This document shows, piece by piece, positions 48,048-60,179 of a stretch of DNA of 64,000 nucleotides. The translations under genes and the position numbers were made by a program. Source of the stretch: Cryptomeria japonica (lineage: Eukaryota > Streptophyta > Pinopsida > Cupressales > Cupressaceae). Each line of letters opens with the position of its first letter. The first letter of the stretch is position 1. Location: positions 18,298,285-18,362,284 of the forward strand of contig NC_081413.1 of the NCBI RefSeq assembly GCF_030272615.1, read 5' to 3'. The notes beneath the pieces are model-generated. The model was not told the DNA's origin. It ran no database searches and saw nothing but the letters and a program-made list of their open reading frames with translations.

Positions 48048-50582
48048 TCATCTCCTATCCCTAGGACTGGTGGCTGGAGAGTGTCGACTGGACGCTCCCT
48101 CCTGATCTGGCCGTGAAGGTGGACCCATGGGTGTGTAGCGAGATACAGACCGTGAGTGACTCCGAGAGGAACTCCTACGATCCCTATCCATAAGGATCGC
48201 GCGATAGGTGGTAGCCTCGGCCTGAGCTGCTGCTAGATCTCGCCGCGCCTGCTGAAGGTCCTCTGATAGGACTCTCTCTCTCTCCCTCCATATGTCTACC
48301 TGAACTCAGAATGGGGAAAACAAGTCCTCATGCCGACCCGCGTTCCCCTGAGGCCTATAGGCAATCTGTGAGGAACTGGGGATCTGTGCTATCATGGAAA
48401 TGTCTGTCACTGCCTGCTGAATCAAGGAACGCCACTCCTGCACATTAGTTGTGGCAGTAGAATAGATTTTTGTATTAATACCATTCTATATCATCAAAAC
48501 ATTAATAATCAATTTAAACCTACTATACCTGGGTCTCCCTCGCGCCAGTAGGGATCATGATACGGTAGCATCTGTGATTGGGATCTACTAGGCTCCCCTT
48601 GCTCGACTAATCTGTGCATGATGGGTGTAGGCTGGGCGGTACTAGGAACAGGTCTCCGTATCGCCTCATGTTCCCCCTGTTGGGGAATATGAGGAGGATC
48701 CAGAGCTATGGTATCATCCCCTGAATGGTGAGGAGCTGCATCCGACTCCTCCTCATCATCTCTATCCTCATCATCTCTATCCTCATCTGCATCTGACTCC
48801 TCCTCATCATCAATTCTCTCCTCCTCATCCTCATCTCCATCTGTGTCCTCCTCCTCCTCGGCGCTGGGCTGATCGCCTATAGGTGGATCAGGATCTCCTG
48901 CCTCCTCATGACCCTCTCCCTCCTCTGGATCCTCTGACCTGGATCCCTGGTCCTCATCGCGGTCTCCATGTCTCCATGGGCCTGGATGGCCTGTCGGGTG
49001 ATCTGGTGGAAAGATAGGACCTGGATATGATCTCATAAACCATGAGACATACCTGCGCTATGCTCCAGGCTCTGCAGAATAATCAGTGACTACATCCTGA
49101 TCAGATCCCTCTATATCTGTAGTCTCGATGTCATCTATCGTCGGTCTCGCTACTGCTCTAGGTCTGGGAAGGACCCGTGAGTGTCGAGTATAGATGGGCA
49201 CATCGGCTGGAACACACTGCTCTAGCCCGAACTGCCTCTGTACTCGGTCAAAGTAGAAAGGGACTATGATGTGTGAATATCGTCCCTGCAGTAGGCGGTT
49301 CCTCTGTAGGCATGCTAACTGTCTCTCCATCCCATCCCATCTGTGCATCCGTAGGTAAGGTCTCCACACTGTCACCTCGGCTGTCAGTCTGTCAAAAATC
49401 ACTCTCCAATATAACAAATCTCCAAATCTCCACTCGCTGGTAAGTGGATAAGTGAACACCCTAGGTCGCTCGTTCGCTGTACTCAGTGAAAAGCCGACGG
49501 GCCTGGTGCATGTGAAGTGCTCTAAAATCCACACCTGCAAAAGTGTGCATGTCATCAAACTGAACCCCTGTCCAAATACATACTCCTCAAGGTTGTGATA
49601 GAGATGTGCAAGCATACTCCGACCCCAAGCATACACTCTCCTGTGTCTCTCCATCACTTTGATACACCATGTGAGACCCCCATGCATGTGCGTCCCTCGC
49701 CCATTAGGGCAGACGGCTAGTGCTATGATGGCTATCATAAGGCGTCTCAAAAGGGGTGCCTCCCCTATAGGATGTAAGAGCCAGCTGACCATGATGCGAC
49801 CTCTCGTCTCGCTCGGCATGACTCTCCCTATGCAATACACCTGCTCTCTCTGATGATCCTCCACTGACCGATCAGTCGCGTATGTAACAGTCGCTCCTCT
49901 GATAGGAAGACGAAGTATACGGTACACATTCTCGAGTGTGACCGTCAGCTCCCCTACTGGAAGATGAAATGTGCATGTGTCAGGATCCCATCGCTCCATC
50001 AATGCCATCAGCATCGCAGGATGGAACCGAATGGCTGGCATGAGGATCACATACCATAATCCTACTATCGACAGTGTGTCTCTCTCTGACTGAGTAAGCC
50101 GCGGAATTTGATCTCGCAAACTGCGAAGAATATGTCCCGCTGTATGTTCTCTCATGTATGGAAGGCCCTGCAACACAAAAACATAACCGTAATCAGTACT
50201 CGATCATCAAAATCGCTAATGCAAACTGTTGAACATCGTGTGCTAGTCCTGAAACCCCTCGCCAAGCCCTGATTGGGGACCATAGTGTCCTGTCAGGGAC
50301 CATGGCGCCTTGTCAGGGACCATGGCACCCTGTTAGGGACCATGGCGCCCTTGTCAGGGACCATGGCACCCTGGGGGGACCAGGGCACCCCACAGGGACC
50401 ATGGCGCCCTGGGTGGGCCCCGGGTCAGCCTTCAGGGCCCGCATACGATCACAGAAAAGTCAAAACGCAGAAAATCAAAAGTCAAAGTTCAGTCAACTCA
50501 CCTCGTCCAGTGGCTCGTCGTCAATCACGGCCTGGCGCAGGATCTCAACCCTCGTGGGACGCTCCGGTCATCATGAAGGCAT
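48048..50582 (-). pseudogene. Antisense spliced gene with plant-mobile-domain-like protein
   Basis: The minus strand shows a three-exon layout. Exon 1: ATG 50582, EILRQAVIDDEPLDE, donor GACGAG/GTGAGT at 50502/50501; TGA codons at 50573 and 50570. Exon 2: acceptor TTGTGTTGCAG, then 50167 to about 48529. This holds ALMERWDPDTCTFHLPVGE, TVTLENVYRILRLPIRG and WYVILMPAIRF as in plant mobile domain (PMD) proteins, then YVSWFMRSYPGP and an Asp/Glu-rich tail; one TAG at 49060. Exon 3: acceptor ATGTGCAG, 48437 to TGA 48048, with an Arg/Ser-rich tail (RSSSRSHSRSVSRYTP) and one TGA at 48308. The exon 2-3 phase does not match with the best donor. PMD proteins occur in plant nuclear factors and in transposons. 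The role here is unknown. Confidence 0.75.
50168..50501 (-). other. Putative intron of the antisense gene, holding a GGGACCATGGCGCC minisatellite
   Basis: The donor GTGAGT and acceptor TTTTTGTGTTGCAG keep the frame of exons 1 and 2 (phase 0). From 50274 to 50420 the plus strand repeats GGGACCATGGCGCCCT about seven times, with variants at 21-24 bp steps. The plus-strand open frames here are repeat artefacts. Confidence 0.7.
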
Positions 50583-51165
50583 GATGATAGCTATGTGGGC
50601 TCCGCTGCAATGAATAGTACTCAGAATCAACAAAGTGACAAATGCAAGTGTCTCTTTCAAGGTATATACGTTCATTCCTGTACCTTTATTTTCAAAACCC
50701 TAATTTTCCTCTTTCACTCATTTCATCATAACTTGAGTTTGGGGGATGCGATTTTCAAACCGTTTGTTACGTAGGAATCGTATTTTCATTCCCCTACTCT
50801 CAGGATGTTCCAAAAAGTGCTCTGATGAAGCCTTTTCAGTGAACATCCCTCATCAATACTCTCTTACACAATTTGTCGAAAGTAAACATGCTACCCTGTT
50901 TCACCTCCCTAATAAGCAAGTCGAAACAGGGGGGGGGCATACAGCTACTCACAAATTTCATCACTTTCCTTAGTAAGCATTAGGTGATTTTTGTGATCTA
51001 ACGTGTGTTTTGTAGGGTGCGGTTCCTAACTGTGTATTGCAGATGCCGCTGGGGGCTTCGTCCGACAACTTATGGATATATCCTTTTTCAAATAATGTTT
51101 ACTTTTCTGTACTTTAGCTTGCATATGCACGTAGTACTCATATGACCGCTAAAGTGGGGGCTAAA
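50583..51165. other. Element trailer and polypurine tract
   Basis: This is a non-coding stretch between the antisense gene and the 3' LTR. It may contain that gene's promoter, but I see no convincing TATA box. It ends with the polypurine tract AAAGTGGGGGCTAAA (51151-51165) that borders the LTR. A G9 run lies near 50930. Confidence 0.7.
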
Positions 51166-52827
51166 TGTAACGTCATAAATTGTACGCACTTGCTAAAGCA
51201 GTACAATTTAACACCTAGTTTAGCACCCGCCTTGGCGCAGTTGCACTTTGCATGGCATTTTTCCTTTAGCACTTAATTAATCGAATTAATTAGGTCTAAA
51301 GGTTCTATTTCACCATTTTCCACATCACAAAGTCGGGCCCTTTCATTAAAGCGTGCCCCTTTCATTTTATTCCTCCAATACATCACTTAATCAAAAACCC
51401 TAATTAGGCCCTATTCTGAGCTTGGGGGCTTGATTTCGGGGGTCAAAACATCTCGAAATCACCTGTAACTTCGGGATTCTCTCTAAAATCATCATATCTG
51501 ACGATCCTGAAAATTTGGTGAAAAGTTGTCGGGACCGTGGCGCCCGGAGTGCACACGGTCCCGGACATTTTTCCCAAAATTTTAGGAGCGCGATCCAATC
51601 ATAAAATAAAGCTTAACCCCAAGAAATTGGCGGGATATCCAATCTCTAGGTCGGCCAAAAGACGAAATTGCGACCTAGGGTTTCATACATAAGAGCTCTC
51701 TTTCTTCATTTGAAGGGATCGGATTTTTGTTTTCAGGAACTTCATATGCAGCGAAAGAGCAGATCTTTGAAGACTTCAACAACATTCAACATCCTTCTAT
51801 CAAGCATCTATCAAATTCATTCATCCACTTAGGGCTTGGAAGACATTGAAGAACAATAGGAGATTACCGACTGAAGATTGGCTTGTACTCCTCCCTTGAG
51901 GGTTGGGTATGATTTCATGTTGTTTTCATGTCTTTACGTAAGCTTCAATACATCATTTATTCATGCTTTAGATCACTTTGCATCTTGATTTAGAGCATTT
52001 ACATTATCATTTACAAGCAATTAGGGTTTACTTTCTAGGTTGCTCTAGTTTGCTTTCTTGCATTTTAGGACCTTGCACACACACTAGGTCTGCACACACA
52101 ATACATTTTACAAAACAACTTGGCTATTCGTGGAGGTGGAAATCACCGAAGCGGGGGTTTGACTAAGGCAAAACCCTATATAGCCGCCCATACACCCTTT
52201 TTTAGATACCATTGTAGGTTTCGGGATTCGGACGACGCCGCAGGATACAGATCCGGAGAGAGAAGGTCGAGACAGCACTCTGTATCAAATTGCAGAGCAG
52301 AAGACTGGGACAAGGGCGCTGGGCACCCTGGTCCTGCCAGGACAGGGGCGCTAGGTGCCCTGGTCCCTGGGATAGAGGCGCTGGGCGCCCTGGTCCTCCG
52401 GACAGACAGCTTTCAGACAGCTTTCCGACAGTGTTCCAGAGTGCAGAACAGCAGTTTCCGGTGCAGTTTTCAGGACAGTGGCGCCCGCGCCCCCATCTCG
52501 CACATTTTCAGTCCGATTTTGACTCCGGGTACACATCTGCATTCTTATTTCATCCTTGTATTTACAGCTGTTCATTGTTTAATCTCAATTCTGCAATCTT
52601 GTTATTAGTTCATATTTGCATTTTGGGATTAGGGTTTGAACTTGCATTACTTGATCTTACAATTTCAACAAGGGAATAGAAATCCTAATAGATATCCCGT
52701 GGCTCTCTCTTTCACAAAAAGAAGTAGCCAATTGTGCGATATCTCTAGGCTCTTTCGTATTCCATAATTTGTGTCAAAATGTAGGATTAGGGCATGATTA
52801 ACCTAGTCTCGCTTTTTCCCCCACACA
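51166..52827 (+). repeat. 3' LTR of the Tat gypsy element
   Basis: It is 1662 bp and nearly identical to 40087-41716. It has three 32-bp GC-rich units near 52308-52400 where the 5' LTR has two, which accounts for the 32-bp length difference. Confidence 0.95.
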
Positions 52828-53039
52828 ATAAGAAAAGACTAGATGGTTGTGTTCTGTGGATGTAGCCCATCTTGGGTGAACCACATTAAATCTCTGTGTT
52901 ATCTGTGTTATGCATTTTTCTTCATCTTTTGTGTTTATATCTGCATATAATTGTTAGTTTGAATTTTCTCTAGATCTGTCTAAACCCTAAAAATTATTAT
53001 CAGAGTTGTGTATTTCTGTAAATTGGTGAGAACTTTTAG

Positions 53040-54080
53040 ATTAGAGTGGGAGCAATGGAGGAAACCAAATTTAATGGAATTCCTTCTTTCTCCAAATCTT
53101 TTTCATTTCATTCCTTACCTCTTCTACATCAATCTTCTTTACAGGTTCATTCCTTTTTACTAAATTATCTTTCTTCATATTCCTACTCCTACATGTTTTA
53201 GCAATGTGCCCAACTTTGTTACAACTAAGCACTTGATATTCCTCTATTCTGAATTTTTATACTCATTATAGATCTACATTGATATGCCTTGTGTCCAAAA
53301 CCATTGCATAACTAACAATAATCATAAAAGAATCTATTTTTTCCATCCATAATTTAACTTCTGCAATCACTAGCTTTATGACCAAATCTCTTGCAAGTAA
53401 AACACTAAACATTTTGATTCATTTTGTTCATACGTTGTAGAGCCTTATGTTCAAATTTATTATAGGAAAAACAATAGCCATTGAACAAATGGTACCTTTG
53501 AGCATTAGGTTGTTTGACTAGAGGTTTCCTTACTTCTTTGATTCTGGGGCTGCCTTGGTTTATTTATTTAGTGTGCTATTATGATTCAGAATTCTTCATC
53601 TTTCCTTTATCTTTGGTCCTTTGATTTGAACATTAACCAGTTTCAAAACCTGATCCACTTTTTTCTTTCACATATTTCTGCATAGTCATCATTTAATTAA
53701 GATTTTTAGTACTTTTCTTGAATTTATCTTATGATCTCAGGGTTACGAATTCCTATTCTAATCTTTCACATTCTTCAGTCTTATGTTTGATTAAGTCATT
53801 CAGGCATTCCTCAGTTTTCTTACTTTCATCAACTTGTAACTTCAGATTGACAATTATTTCATTTGCTTGTTTCAATTCCTTGCTAACCTCTTTATATCTT
53901 TCTTTGAACTACATGGTATGTTCCCTCATTTTTTTGATGCGTTCATTTGCTTCTTTGATATTTTCTTTCAAATCCTTGTTTTCTATTTCCACATTCTCAC
54001 TATCTTTAAGAACAGTATAAAATTCTCCATCCATGAGAATTTATTCAACACTTAATTCAGGAGTCATTTGTTCAACCAAC
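53040..54080 (-). pseudogene. Gag C-terminal half of the SIRE-like element (minus)
   Basis: From an ATG near 54080 (MLVEQMTPELSVE) the minus frame goes straight into a coiled coil (ENVEIENKDLKENIKEANER, VSKELKQANEIIVNLKLQVD), a SGSGFETG motif like the GLGFEEG of the copia at 6403, and then four knuckle-like motifs, two readable as CFTCKRFGHKASDC and CNKVGHIAKTC. The capsid part expected before the coiled coil is missing, and pol is not found after the knuckles. Several TAG and TAA stops and a frame change are present. 52991-53039 is unassigned. Confidence 0.75.
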
Positions 54081-54120
54081 ATGATCTCCCTTAAGCAATT
54101 AAGTTTAAACAAGGGACCAA

Positions 54121-54133
54121 GCTTTGATGCGAA
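54121..54133 (-). other. Decayed initiator-Met primer-binding site
   Basis: On the minus strand, TTCGCATCAAAGC follows the LTR end CAACA plus two bases. It resembles TTGGTATCAGAGC with a few changes. Its place and spacing match the site at 8076. Confidence 0.6.
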
Positions 54134-54134
54134 T

Positions 54135-55233
54135 TGTTGAACAACCAAAAAACTAAGAGGCAAGGGGTGAATCAGTATTCCCTTTTGAATCTTTAGAATT
54201 AACCCAATTATTAATTTACATATTTACATTAATAAGCATGTAACAAAAAGAAATGAACATGATCAAATAAGCTGCAAAAGTAGAGACATCATCCACAACA
54301 ACATACACAAGAGAACACTAGATTTTTGTGTGGAAACCCATTAGGGAAAACCAAAAGAGAGTGTTAAAACTCTCAATTGAATATAACTAGTTATAAAATA
54401 TTACAAAATACTCACTGCAAGGCTCGTTGTCTGAGGCTCACTTCCAAAGGGCTCATTGCCCAAAAGATGAAGGCTCAGTGTTGAAGGGCTTACTGCCCAA
54501 AAGAGAACAAGTAGACAAAATGAACTACTATAATTGCATCTTACATATGCATGGAGTACAATTCCAATTAGGCTCAATAGATAGAATTCACACACTTCAT
54601 TGGCTCTTTAGTCATTCGCATCTGCTTCAATCACATATCACCATATCATATCACATCTGATCACTATATCTCACACTCATGTTTGTATATCATCATCAAA
54701 AGACTATATCACATATATATACTGATCTATATCTTAAGTCAGCCACACATTCCTTACAAATAAAATACTTTACACACTACCACAATATACTTCATACATT
54801 TCACCTACATAGGTCAACTAGGATATAAAAAAGTTAATGCCAATTGGAATACACACATTACCTACAATGCTTAATCAGGTCCCAAAATTGAAGAACTAAA
54901 AACAATCAATTGATGAAATGCAGATGTCTAGACAAATTGTTTTGTTTCGAAGGAACAAAGCAACTGATAGGGCAAACTACTAAACCATGTATCTCACCTT
55001 TTGAATATCCATAACACATACAAACTTGAATATAGATACATCTAATATTCATGAGTATATTATCCAAATCACAAACCCATATCTGTAACTACAGAGAAAA
55101 ACATGACGAGTAGAGTCACAAACTTATTGGATCAACAATAGTATAACTCAACAAAAGTATGTTGACAATAATGACAATCAGTAGTCTATACACAACATTC
55201 TCCTTCACCAATGGGCATCGATGATAAAACTCC
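54135..55233 (-). repeat. 5' LTR of the pol-less SIRE-like element
   Basis: About 1.1 kb, matching 16977-17086 plus 21999-22911. It preserves the empty site of insert (a). Its outer end reads TTTTGGAGTTTTATCATCGA on the minus strand, so the terminal TG is mutated. Confidence 0.75.
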
Positions 55234-56744
55234 AAAAACCCCAAGACAAAGAGGAGGGGTGAACCAATTCTGAACAAATCTTAACACTTTATAACCTAAT
55301 TCAAACTCAATCTTAAACCTTATTCTAATTAGTTGTAATGAAAGATAAAACAATGAATGCACATGCACAAGATAACACCATATTTACATGAAAAACACAA
55401 GAAGGGAAAAACAATGGTGAGAGTCAACTTATAATATATGAACAAGTATTACAAAATTTGTTTTAGGGCTCACTGCCCAAGGAAGCTCACTTCTCCTGGA
55501 AGGATTTGAAAGTTGAGGATCACTTCCTCAAGCCAAGATACAAAGGAATTGTAGGCTAAGACTCACTACTTCAAAGAAAGATATAAAAATGATTTGGATT
55601 ACAAATAATCCTTCAACGTCACATTATTCGACGATCTCCCTTGAATGTGGTTACTCTTGACTCATTGCCTCAAGCATTTATCAAAACATTTGGCTCCAAT
55701 ACATCAATAAAACACTCTTACTACATAACATTTGTATATTCCACATTCCAATCTAATCCACAAATGATAATGATCTTCTATTTCTACCATCCACATAACC
55801 TAAAACATCAATTAGGTTGGCCAGAATAGGGAACAAGGACTGATCTCATTGGGTTAGCCACAAAACATAATTATGTTGAAAGAGGTCCTATATAGGAGAT
55901 AGAGAGGACCTAAAAAATATTATTACATCTTCTAATGTAGTCCCAAACATAACACACATTGGCACACATTCTCCAAGGTCAGTAATGGGGTGATGTGTAT
56001 CACATAACTAGTCAGCCCAAAAACACTTCCTCTAAATGAATTCACACAATGTAGATCCCCACACGACATAGTAGGACCCAAATACAACTCAACACAATCT
56101 ATAGTACTGGTGAATACAACCAAAGATACACCGCAAGAAAGGGAACAAGCTTTGTCAGCCAAAAAATATGAATTTATATTTCATATTTCAATTCAATTCA
56201 AGGTTCATCCAAAACCGGGGTTTGACCTAAGGCAAACCACCATAAAAGAACCCTATTTCCTTATTTATATGTGTAGGAAATTGACTCAAGAGCTACTAGA
56301 AAGGGATATGACAAAGGAGATGATGATAATCAAACTTAGTTTTTGAAGGCATGAAAAGTGGAAGACTAGATCAGTCCACACCTAGTCTTGGCAGTTTATG
56401 ACAATCTTTAGACAAAAATTATTGTGCATCATTCTGATCTAGAAAACATTCAATTTGTCTACCCCTGATATTCATAGGAATAGGCCACCCCACACCTCCT
56501 AGTCCTAATAATTTTGCATGAACTTTCTGTCATAGGTTCTGATATATTCTTCATGTCCAAATCCTAGTTTATAGCTCTGCATGATATCTGGAACTTACTG
56601 TTACTATCATTATAGGTAAAATTATCATTATTTATCTTATATCTAGCAATGAAATTGAAACCTAATTTAAATTAAATCTTAATTTAAAAGGAGGAATTAA
56701 TTTAATTTGTATTAAGCCCTTTTAGGACTGATCTATCTCTCTCC
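55234..56744. other. LTR-like debris and unassigned sequence
   Basis: 55240-55930 is a more diverged relative of the LTR just to its left (a GGGGTGAACCAA start, CAAGAAGGGAAAAACAATGG, TATTACAAAAT), probably another minus copia LTR. 55931-56744 shows no gene. It includes short AT-rich TTAATTTAAA runs near 56660-56710. Confidence 0.45.
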
Positions 56745-57010
<266 letters not shown>

Positions 57011-57129
57011 CCTAGTTAGATGTTTAAATGTTTAAATTTATTTCTAATGTGTTTAAATGTTATGTATATGATGTAGATGTTTTCAATGTTATGTATAATG
57101 TTATACATGTGTATAGCTAGATGTTAAAA

Positions 57130-59800
57130 TTTTATCCTAGGACCCCTTAGTACATGCTAGGACCTCTTAGTACATGTTAGGACATCTTTGACCCCGTAAG
57201 ACACCTAGGACCCCTTAGTACATCCTAGGACCTCTTATGACATCATATGACCCCTTAGTACATCCTAGGAGCTATTAAGGCTCATACGACCCCTTAGTAC
57301 ATCATAAGACATCTTTTGACCCTTGAGACACCTAGGACCCCCAGTAGTACATCTTAAGACTTCACACCACCCCTTAGGACATATTAATAAATACTAGGAC
57401 CCCTTAGTACATCCTAGGACATATTAAGACAAATCATACGACTCCTTAGTACATCTTAGGGCCCCTTAAGACATCCTATGACATAAGACAGGCTCTTAGT
57501 AGGACATATTATGACATTATACCCCTTGGTAGGACCTGTTAAGGGGTATTATGTCATAATAGGTCTTCTTAGGGGTATTATGACCTAATGAGACTTATTA
57601 TCACATAAGATCACACAATAGGACCTATTATGACACAATATGACCTATTATGATACAATAGGACCTATTATGACACAATAGGACCTATTATGACATAAGA
57701 CGGGACTTAAATGACCTATTATAACATAAGACCCCTTAGTACCTGACTATTATGACATAAAACCCCTTAAGATGACCTAATATGTCATAATAGGTCCTAT
57801 TATGTCATTAGAGCCCTTAAGAGGACCTATTATGACATTATACCCCTTAGTAGGACCTATTATGACATAAGACCCCTTAGTAGGACCTACTATGACATAA
57901 TAGGACCGATTATCACATAATAGGACCTATTATGTCATAAGACCCCTTAAGAGGTCCTATTATGACATTATACCCCTTAGTAGGACCTATTAAGGGGTAT
58001 AATGACATAATAGGATCGATTATGACATAATAGGATCGATTATGTCATAAGACCCCTTAAAAGGATCTATTATCACATCATACCCCTTAGTAGGACTAAT
58101 TATCGTATAATAGGACCTATTATGACATAATAAGACCTAATATATCATAATAGGACTTTTTATTCCACAATAGGTCCTATAATGACATAATAGGACCTAT
58201 TGTGACATAATTGTATTAGGTCCTATAATGACATAATAGGATCTATTATGACATAATTGGATCCATTATGTCATAATAGGTCCTATTATGTCATAAGACC
58301 CCTTAAGAAGTCCCATTATGTCATAACACCCTTTAAGAGGATCTATTATGACACTATACCCCTTAGTAGGACTTGTTAAGGGGCATATTATCATAATAGG
58401 ACCTATTATGACATAATAGAACCAATTATAACACAAAAGGACCTATTATGATATAATAGATCCTATTATGTCATAATAGATCCTATTATGTCATAAGACC
58501 CCTTAAGAGAACCTATAATGGCATTATACCCCTTAGTGGGACCTATTAAGGGGTATTATGACATAATAGGACCGATTATGACATAATAGGACCGATTATG
58601 ACATAATAGGACCTATTATAATAGGTCCTATTATGTCATAATCGGTCCTATTATGTCATAATAGGACCGATTATGACATAATAGGACCGATTATGACATA
58701 ATAGGACCTATTATAATAGGTCCTAATAGGTCCTATTATGTCATAATCGGTCCTATTATGTCATAATCGGTCCTATTATGACATAATAGGACCGATTATG
58801 ACATAATAGGACCTATTATAATAGGTCCTATTATGTCATAATCGGTCCTATTATGTCATAATCGGTCCTATTATGTCATAAGACCCCTTAAGAGGACCTA
58901 TTATGATATTATACCCCTTAGTAGGACCTTTTAAGGGGTATTATGTCATAATAGGACCTATTATGATGTAATAGGACCTATTATGACGTAATAGGACCGA
59001 TTATAACATAATAGGACCTATTATGGCGTAATAGGACCTATTATGACATAATAGGTCCCCTTAAGATGACCTATTATGATATTATATCCCTTAGTAAGAC
59101 CTATTAAGGGGTATTATGTCATAATAGGACCTATTATAATATAATAGGACTGATTATCACATAATATGACCTATGATGACATAATAGGACCTAGAATGAC
59201 ATAATACGACCTATGATGACATAATAGGTCCTATTGTGTCATAAGACCCCTTAAGAGGACCTATTATGACATTATAACCCTTAGTAGGACCTGTTAAGGG
59301 GTATTATATCATAATAGGACCTATGATGTCATAATAGGACCTATGATGTCATAATAGGTCCTTTTATGACATCATAGGTCCTATTATGTCATCATAGGTC
59401 CTATTATGTCATAAGACCCCTTAAGAGGTCCTATTATGACATTATACCCCTTAGTAGGACCTGTTAAGGCGTATTATGTCATAATAGGACCTATTATGTC
59501 ATAATAGGACCTATTATGTCATAATAGGACCTATTATGTCATAATAGGACCTATTATGTTATAATAGGTCCTATTATGTCATCATAGGTCCTATTATGTC
59601 ACAAGACCCCTTAAGAGGACCTATTATGACACTATACCCCTTAGTAGGACATGTTAAGGGGTATTATGTCATAATAGGACCTATTATGACAAAATACGCC
59701 TTAGTAGGACCTATTATGACATGTAATAGGACCAATTATTACATAATAGGACCGATTACGACATAATGGGACCTATTATGTCATAGTAGGACCTATTATT
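57130..59800. repeat. Alternating-orientation 20-bp repeat array
   Basis: The unit is ATAGGACCTATTATGACATA (T or G at position 9), present head to tail and in reverse complement. Switch points such as CCTATTATAATAGG lie near 58615, 58710 and 58815. A second phrase, CCCCTTAGTAGGACCT...TTAAGGGGTATTATG, returns about every 175-200 bp from 57.8 kb onward, giving a higher-order repeat. The left end (57130-57540) is degenerate, built on AGGACCCCTTAGTACATCCT. No coding content. Confidence 0.9.
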
Positions 59801-59819
59801 ACATATGTAGAGAAAGATA

Positions 59820-59826
59820 AGTTGGT

Positions 59827-59885
<59 letters not shown>

Positions 59886-60105
59886 ACATTTAGAGAGAGG
59901 TAGAGAGGTATATATAGATAAATATAGGTAGGTAGGGAGTGAGGGGAGGTGTGTAGAGAGAGAGAGAGAGGAGGTAAAGAGTAGAGAGTTAAGGATGTGA
60001 AAGAGAGGTAGAGATATAGTTCTAGATTTTGGGAGGGAGGGGATAGGGTGAGATAGAGAGGTATAGAGGGGATGGAAGGGAGATAAAAGTATAGAGGGAA
60101 TGAGG

Positions 60106-60179
<74 letters not shown>

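Larger units (their letters stand above)
40087..52827 (+). mobile_element. Tat-lineage Ty3/gypsy retrotransposon with antisense gene
   Basis: The ends are TGTAACGTCATA and CCCCCACACA, flanked by ATAAG at 40082-40086 and 52828-52832. The order protease, reverse transcriptase, RNase H, second RNase H, integrase identifies Ty3/gypsy; the second (archaeal-like) RNase H is a Tat hallmark. LTRs of 1630 and 1662 bp differ by roughly 20 substitutions by eye plus one 32-bp unit, so this is the youngest large insertion here. Pol has three in-frame TGAs. A separate antisense gene occupies 48048-50582. Confidence 0.95.
39570..52990. mobile_element. Fold-back element (long inverted arms), split by the Tat gypsy
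   Basis: Sequence at 39575-39840 (GCAGATACAAACACAAAAGA, GAAAAATGCATAACACAGAG, ACGTGGTTCACC) recurs in reverse complement at 39965-40081 and, past the gypsy element, at 52833-52985. Excluding the gypsy, the unit is roughly 650 bp with arms over 200 bp and a spacer of about 120 bp (39845-39960). It is non-coding. Ends and target duplication are not precise, so the superfamily (fold-back or long-TIR MITE) is unassigned. Confidence 0.65.
16977..55233 (-). mobile_element. SIRE-like copia without pol (minus), host of nested insertions
   Basis: The LTR sequence at 16977-22911 (split by an insert) is repeated at 54135-55233 in the same orientation. A polypurine tract (minus GACAAAGGGGGAGAT) borders the first and a decayed primer-binding site borders the second, so the element is on the minus strand. 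Its own internal sequence survives as gag C-terminal half (about 53040-54080) and a third frame (39570 down to 22950). No protease, integrase or reverse transcriptase is found between them. About 30 kb of the span is later insertions. Outer target duplications are not recognisable. Confidence 0.75.

Noticed and set aside
48509-49036. Acidic 175-residue frame as a separate gene
   Set aside because: It is in the same frame as the PMD-like exon, divided from it by one TAG and a few codons, so it is that protein's C-terminal tail.
50273-50613. Two overlapping plus-strand frames of 103 residues
   Set aside because: They translate the GGGACCATGG minisatellite in the antisense intron.
57130-59800. 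CRISPR array or centromeric satellite
   Set aside because: Units alternate in orientation, spacers are not unique, and the plant context excludes CRISPR. The length and inverted arms do not resemble a centromere array.
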